Shown: piece by piece, positions 6,287 to 8,075 of the stretch
Layout: each line of letters begins with the position of its first letter
How positions within the stretch are numbered: the first letter of the stretch is position 1
Assembly (NCBI GenBank): GCA_030623035.1
Contig: JAUXFK010000130.1
Span: forward strand, 1-8,075
Reading direction: 5' to 3'
DNA length: 8,075 nt
From: Deltaproteobacteria bacterium
GTDB lineage: Bacteria > Desulfobacterota > UBA8473
Program-made: the position numbers and the translations under genes
Notes under the pieces: generated by a model
What the model was told of the DNA's origin: nothing
What the model saw: only the letters and a program-made list of their open reading frames with translations
Databases searched by the model: none

Positions 6287-6302
6287 AAAGATATTTATCT
6301 TT
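6287..6302. repeat. 16-bp palindrome AAAGATA-TT-TATCTTT
   Basis: Perfect 7-bp arms (6287-6293 and 6296-6302) are separated by 2 nt. This compact, operator-like symmetry lies in the middle of the spacer, far from both flanking genes (about 470 bp from each), so its target gene is not obvious. Confidence 0.35.
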
Positions 6303-6604
6303 TTGTGGGCTTGCCAATACTTGTTCCAGGGCATTTTAAGGGTAAATGAATTTAATATAGAAAACCAGTAAAACTCGTTAGCCCCTTAAGATGGCTAAAC
6401 AATTACAAAATATATAGATTGTCAAGTGACTATATGGCGTAAAGCTCCGGGTGTGATCTAACCTGGCCTCTCTTGATATGGGCATATATCTCTATTAAAT
6501 ATAATTCTCTAATTTATGTCAAGTTGTTTTCTGATTTGATTAAAAATACATTCAAACTCCCTTTCAGTGCAATAGATAATTATCTGCTATAACAAAGCCT
6601 TTTC

Positions 6605-6633
6605 TTGACGTCAGGGAAACCATGGGTTATATT
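6605..6633 (+). promoter_or_regulatory. sigma-70 promoter for the TatD-family gene
   Basis: TTGACG (6605-6610) and TATATT (6628-6633) each match the consensus at five of six positions and are separated by exactly 17 bp. Transcription would start near 6640, giving a leader of about 125 nt that contains a small AACAGC/GCTGTT hairpin (6673-6689) before the ribosome-binding site at 6748-6754. Confidence 0.65.
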
Positions 6634-6765
6634 TTGAAAAACAATTTGAACAAAACGAGTTGGGATTTGAGCAACAGCCTGTCGCTGTTTAAATACCCAT
6701 GTAGGCTAAAAAACTGAGATGAGAATAGACTGAGAAATCTTATCGGCAAGGAGGCATGCAAGAAT

Positions 6766-7554
6766 ATGATTGAGCGATCTAAAATGGGCGGCATTAATAT
6801 CGTGGATACTCATGCTCACCTGTCCGACCCGATCTTCGACCATGACCTCGATGAGGTCCTTTTCAGGGCAAAAGACGCGGGTGTATCCTTAGTGATTGCA
6901 GTAAGCGAGAATCTTTCGGACGCAGAAAAAAATATTGAACTGGCCGAAAGACATCCTGCAATTCGGCCGGCAGCAGGTCTCTATCCCGCTTATCTGGATA
7001 TGGGTAAAGCAGAGGAAATGATATCGTGGATACTAAAGGAACAGACAAAAGTATATGCCATAGGAGAAGTTGGCCTTGATTATTGGCTGGTAAAAAAAGA
7101 GGAAGACAAAGAGATCCAAAGGGAGATCTTCAAGAGATTCATCAGACTGGCTGCAAATCTTGATCTTCCCCTAAACGTCCACTCTCGATCTGCAGGTCAC
7201 CATGCAGTCACATTACTTTTGGAATACAATGCCAGAAAAGTCCAGCTCCATGCATTCGATGGTAAAAAAGCAGCAGCTATTCCTGCTGTAGAGGCAGGGT
7301 TCTTATTTTCCATACCCCCGTCAGTGGTTCGGTCACGTCAGAAGCAGAAACTGGTGAGACAACTCCCCCTCTCATCTCTACTAATCGAAACGGACAGCCC
7401 TGTTTTAGGCCCTTCCCCTGATGAGAGGAATGAGCCTGCCAACGCTGCAATCGTAATCAATTCGATTGCAGAAATAAAAAATGTAAACAGGCAAAAGGTC
7501 ATAGATGAGACCTATGCAAATGTACTAAGACTGTATGGAGACTTGAGTAAATAA
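6766..7554 (+). CDS. TatD-family metal-dependent hydrolase
   Basis: Cytoplasmic TIM-barrel hydrolase of the amidohydrolase superfamily, TatD family, whose studied members are metal-dependent DNases. It has 262 residues, the normal family length. All expected metal-site residues are visible: DTHAH (H16, H18), GEVGLD (E101), NVHSRSA (H139), QLHAFDG (H162) and ETDSP (D210). The usual G-x-HP motif after the second strand reads GLYP (Y73 replaces His); this is not a metal ligand but is unusual. AAGGAGG at 6748-6754 lies 11 nt before the chosen ATG, a little far. Met7 is the only other nearby start and has no ribosome-binding site. It is transcribed from its own promoter and divergently from the dehydratase pair, so no functional link is implied. 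Confidence 0.9.
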   Translation: MIERSKMGGINIVDTHAHLSDPIFDHDLDEVLFRAKDAGVSLVIAVSENLSDAEKNIELAERHPAIRPAAGLYPAYLDMGKAEEMISWILKEQTKVYAIGEVGLDYWLVKKEEDKEIQREIFKRFIRLAANLDLPLNVHSRSAGHHAVTLLLEYNARKVQLHAFDGKKAAAIPAVEAGFLFSIPPSVVRSRQKQKLVRQLPLSSLLIETDSPVLGPSPDERNEPANAAIVINSIAEIKNVNRQKVIDETYANVLRLYGDLSK

Positions 7555-7721
7555 GGGCTGAAAAATTCATCCATTATCTGATTAAAGTCGCAGATATTCC
7601 GCCGAATTTATCCTGAATAACGAAGGGCCAAGACTTATTTTTCAACATACATTTTAATGACCGCTTAAAGGAAATTTCGTTTAAGAAACAACTTGTCTAT
7701 ACCGACAAATATATTACAATT

Positions 7722-7973
7722 ATGTCTCCAAAAAAAGCTAAACACATCACTATTTTTCTTGGCATTACAGTTACCTTTCTTGTCGTAGGCCTTTACTATA
7801 TGCAAATTGGATTTATTGAGAGTTTTGAGGCAAGGACTTACGACATGAGACTAAAATCCTTGCGTCACTCTATTGTGCCGAATAAAGACATTGCTATAAT
7901 TGCAATAGATGATAAGAGTGTAGCGGAGTTGGGTAGATTTCCCTGGTCAAGGAAATTCGGTAGTGTAAAATAG
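7722..7973 (+). pseudogene. CHASE2-domain sensor gene, interrupted by an insertion sequence
   Basis: Only the N-terminus of a membrane sensor remains. A hydrophobic anchor at residues 9-26 is followed by typical CHASE2 opening features: ESFEARTYDMRL (33-44), IAIIAIDDKSVAELG (57-71) and GRFPWSR (71-77). CHASE2 is an extracytoplasmic ligand-sensing domain usually joined to adenylate cyclase, kinase or GGDEF/EAL outputs and several hundred residues long. Here the frame stops after 83 residues: around residue 79 the sequence passes into DNA with insertion-sequence end features, and the stop TAG at 7971-7973 belongs to that DNA. No Shine-Dalgarno sequence precedes the ATG at 7722, but no other in-frame ATG, GTG or TTG lies upstream before a stop at 7614. 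The rest of the gene should lie beyond the element. Confidence 0.75.
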
Positions 7974-8005
7974 ATTGTGTAAAATTTAAAACAGGTTGAA
8001 AAAAA

Positions 8006-8062
8006 GGCGCTTTTCCATTAAAAAGGTTTTGCCGCAAAAACCTAAAAAAAAGGAGAAGCGCC
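8006..8062 (+). promoter_or_regulatory. hairpin sequestering the transposase ribosome-binding site
   Basis: GGCGCTTTTCC (8006-8016) pairs with GGAGAAGCGCC (8052-8062) over 11 bp with one G-U wobble, and AGGTTTT (8024-8030) pairs with AAAACCT (8037-8043) inside it. The right arm contains most of the AGGAG (8051-8055) that serves the ATG at 8064. A transcript reading in from outside would hide this site, a known device by which several insertion sequences avoid activation by impinging transcription. Confidence 0.6.
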
Positions 8063-8063
8063 C

Positions 8064-8075
8064 ATGAAACTGGAA
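8064..8075 (+). CDS. start of the transposase ORF (partial, cut by window end)
   Basis: ATG at 8064, preceded by AGGAG at 8051-8055 with an 8-nt spacer, opens a frame (MKLE) that runs off the window. Its place just inside the insertion-sequence end makes a transposase the likely product. Four residues cannot identify the family. Confidence 0.45.

Larger units (their letters stand above)
5831..6604. other. long spacer between divergent transcription units
   Basis: This is the bulk of a 0.95-kb stretch without a recognisable gene. It is AT-rich and holds a nested hairpin (6012-6052), two minus-strand protein-like fragments (5896-6015 and 6093-6212), a 6-bp palindrome TTAAAG/CTTTAA (6245-6261), a near-continuous palindrome (6287-6302), and a TTAGCC/GGCTAA pair (6378-6398). 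It should contain the promoter of the minus-strand dehydratase pair, but no convincing -35/-10 set was found for that strand. The length suggests decayed genes or mobile DNA, or an unrecognised non-coding RNA. Confidence 0.5.
7961..8075 (+). mobile_element. left end of an insertion sequence, probably IS256-like (partial)
   Basis: Beginning about 7959-7963 the sequence carries GTGTAAAA twice (7963-7970 and 7977-7984, 14 bp apart), resembling the TGTGTAAAA-rich ends of IS256-family elements. An AT-rich leader and an ORF start follow at 8064. It interrupts a CHASE2 gene, which is independent evidence of insertion. The family assignment is inference, because only four transposase codons are in the window and the right end and any target duplication lie outside. 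Confidence 0.6.

Noticed and set aside
6430..6490. GCGTAAAGCTCCGGG resembles the 3' half of a GEMM-I (cyclic-di-GMP) riboswitch core
   Set aside because: The required upstream GGCAAACC segment and GAAA tetraloop are missing, and the segment is over 300 bp from any start codon; a covariance-model search would be decisive.
7693..7720. TTGTCT-N16-TACAAT as a promoter for the CHASE2 gene
   Set aside because: Its start site would fall near 7727, inside the coding sequence after the ATG at 7722, and no suitable in-frame start lies just downstream.

Overview
The window looks like chromosomal DNA of an anaerobic, AT-leaning bacterium. The best guess is a Desulfobacterota/Syntrophaceae-like organism. 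That guess rests on a benzoyl-CoA-reductase/2-hydroxyacyl-CoA-dehydratase gene pair, long AT-rich spacers with small palindromes, and a generally low-GC base composition. It is inference, because there is no rRNA or other phylogenetic marker. No CRISPR array, tRNA or rRNA was seen.

Layout from left to right. (1) Positions 1-617 hold no convincing gene. They contain short direct repeats, a possible terminator, a perfect 11-bp inverted repeat and a plausible extended -10 promoter leading to katA. (2) Positions 618-2084 encode a complete small-subunit (clade 3-like) haem catalase with strikingly GC-rich codons, followed after 47 bp by an AT-rich PAQR/hemolysin-III membrane protein (trhA, 2132-2830). 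(3) Positions 2831-3350 form a spacer with a 94-bp element bounded by 20-bp near-perfect inverted repeats, a 34-codon ORF with a perfect Shine-Dalgarno sequence, a 9-bp hairpin, and a strong 12-bp terminator that serves the minus-strand genes. (4) Positions 3406-5816, minus strand, hold a tight two-gene operon (stop and start overlap as TAATG) encoding the two cluster-bearing subunits of a BcrC/BcrB (HgdA/HgdB) family enzyme, with no activator ATPase gene beside it. (5) Positions 5817-6765 are a 0.95-kb divergent spacer with nested hairpins, palindromes and two short protein-like minus-strand frames that may be decayed genes or dispersed repeats. A good sigma-70 promoter at 6605-6633 leads into a TatD-family metallohydrolase (6766-7554). 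(6) Positions 7722 to about 7960 are the start of a CHASE2-domain sensor gene that is cut off by the left end of an insertion sequence, probably IS256-like. The transposase start codon is at 8064, and its ribosome-binding site lies inside a long hairpin.

The genes do not form one pathway. The minus-strand pair suggests two-electron reductive or dehydrating chemistry on acyl-CoA esters, as in anaerobic aromatic or amino-acid degradation, and would need an activase encoded elsewhere. KatA detoxifies hydrogen peroxide, which fits an anaerobe that meets oxygen occasionally, and its composition suggests recent acquisition. The right edge shows active or recent transposition disrupting a signalling gene. 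I see no clear, wholly new system. The most unusual items are the self-contained activase-less dehydratase pair, the small-ORF/hairpin unit at 3131-3347, the MITE-like element at 2890-2983, and the transposase hairpin.
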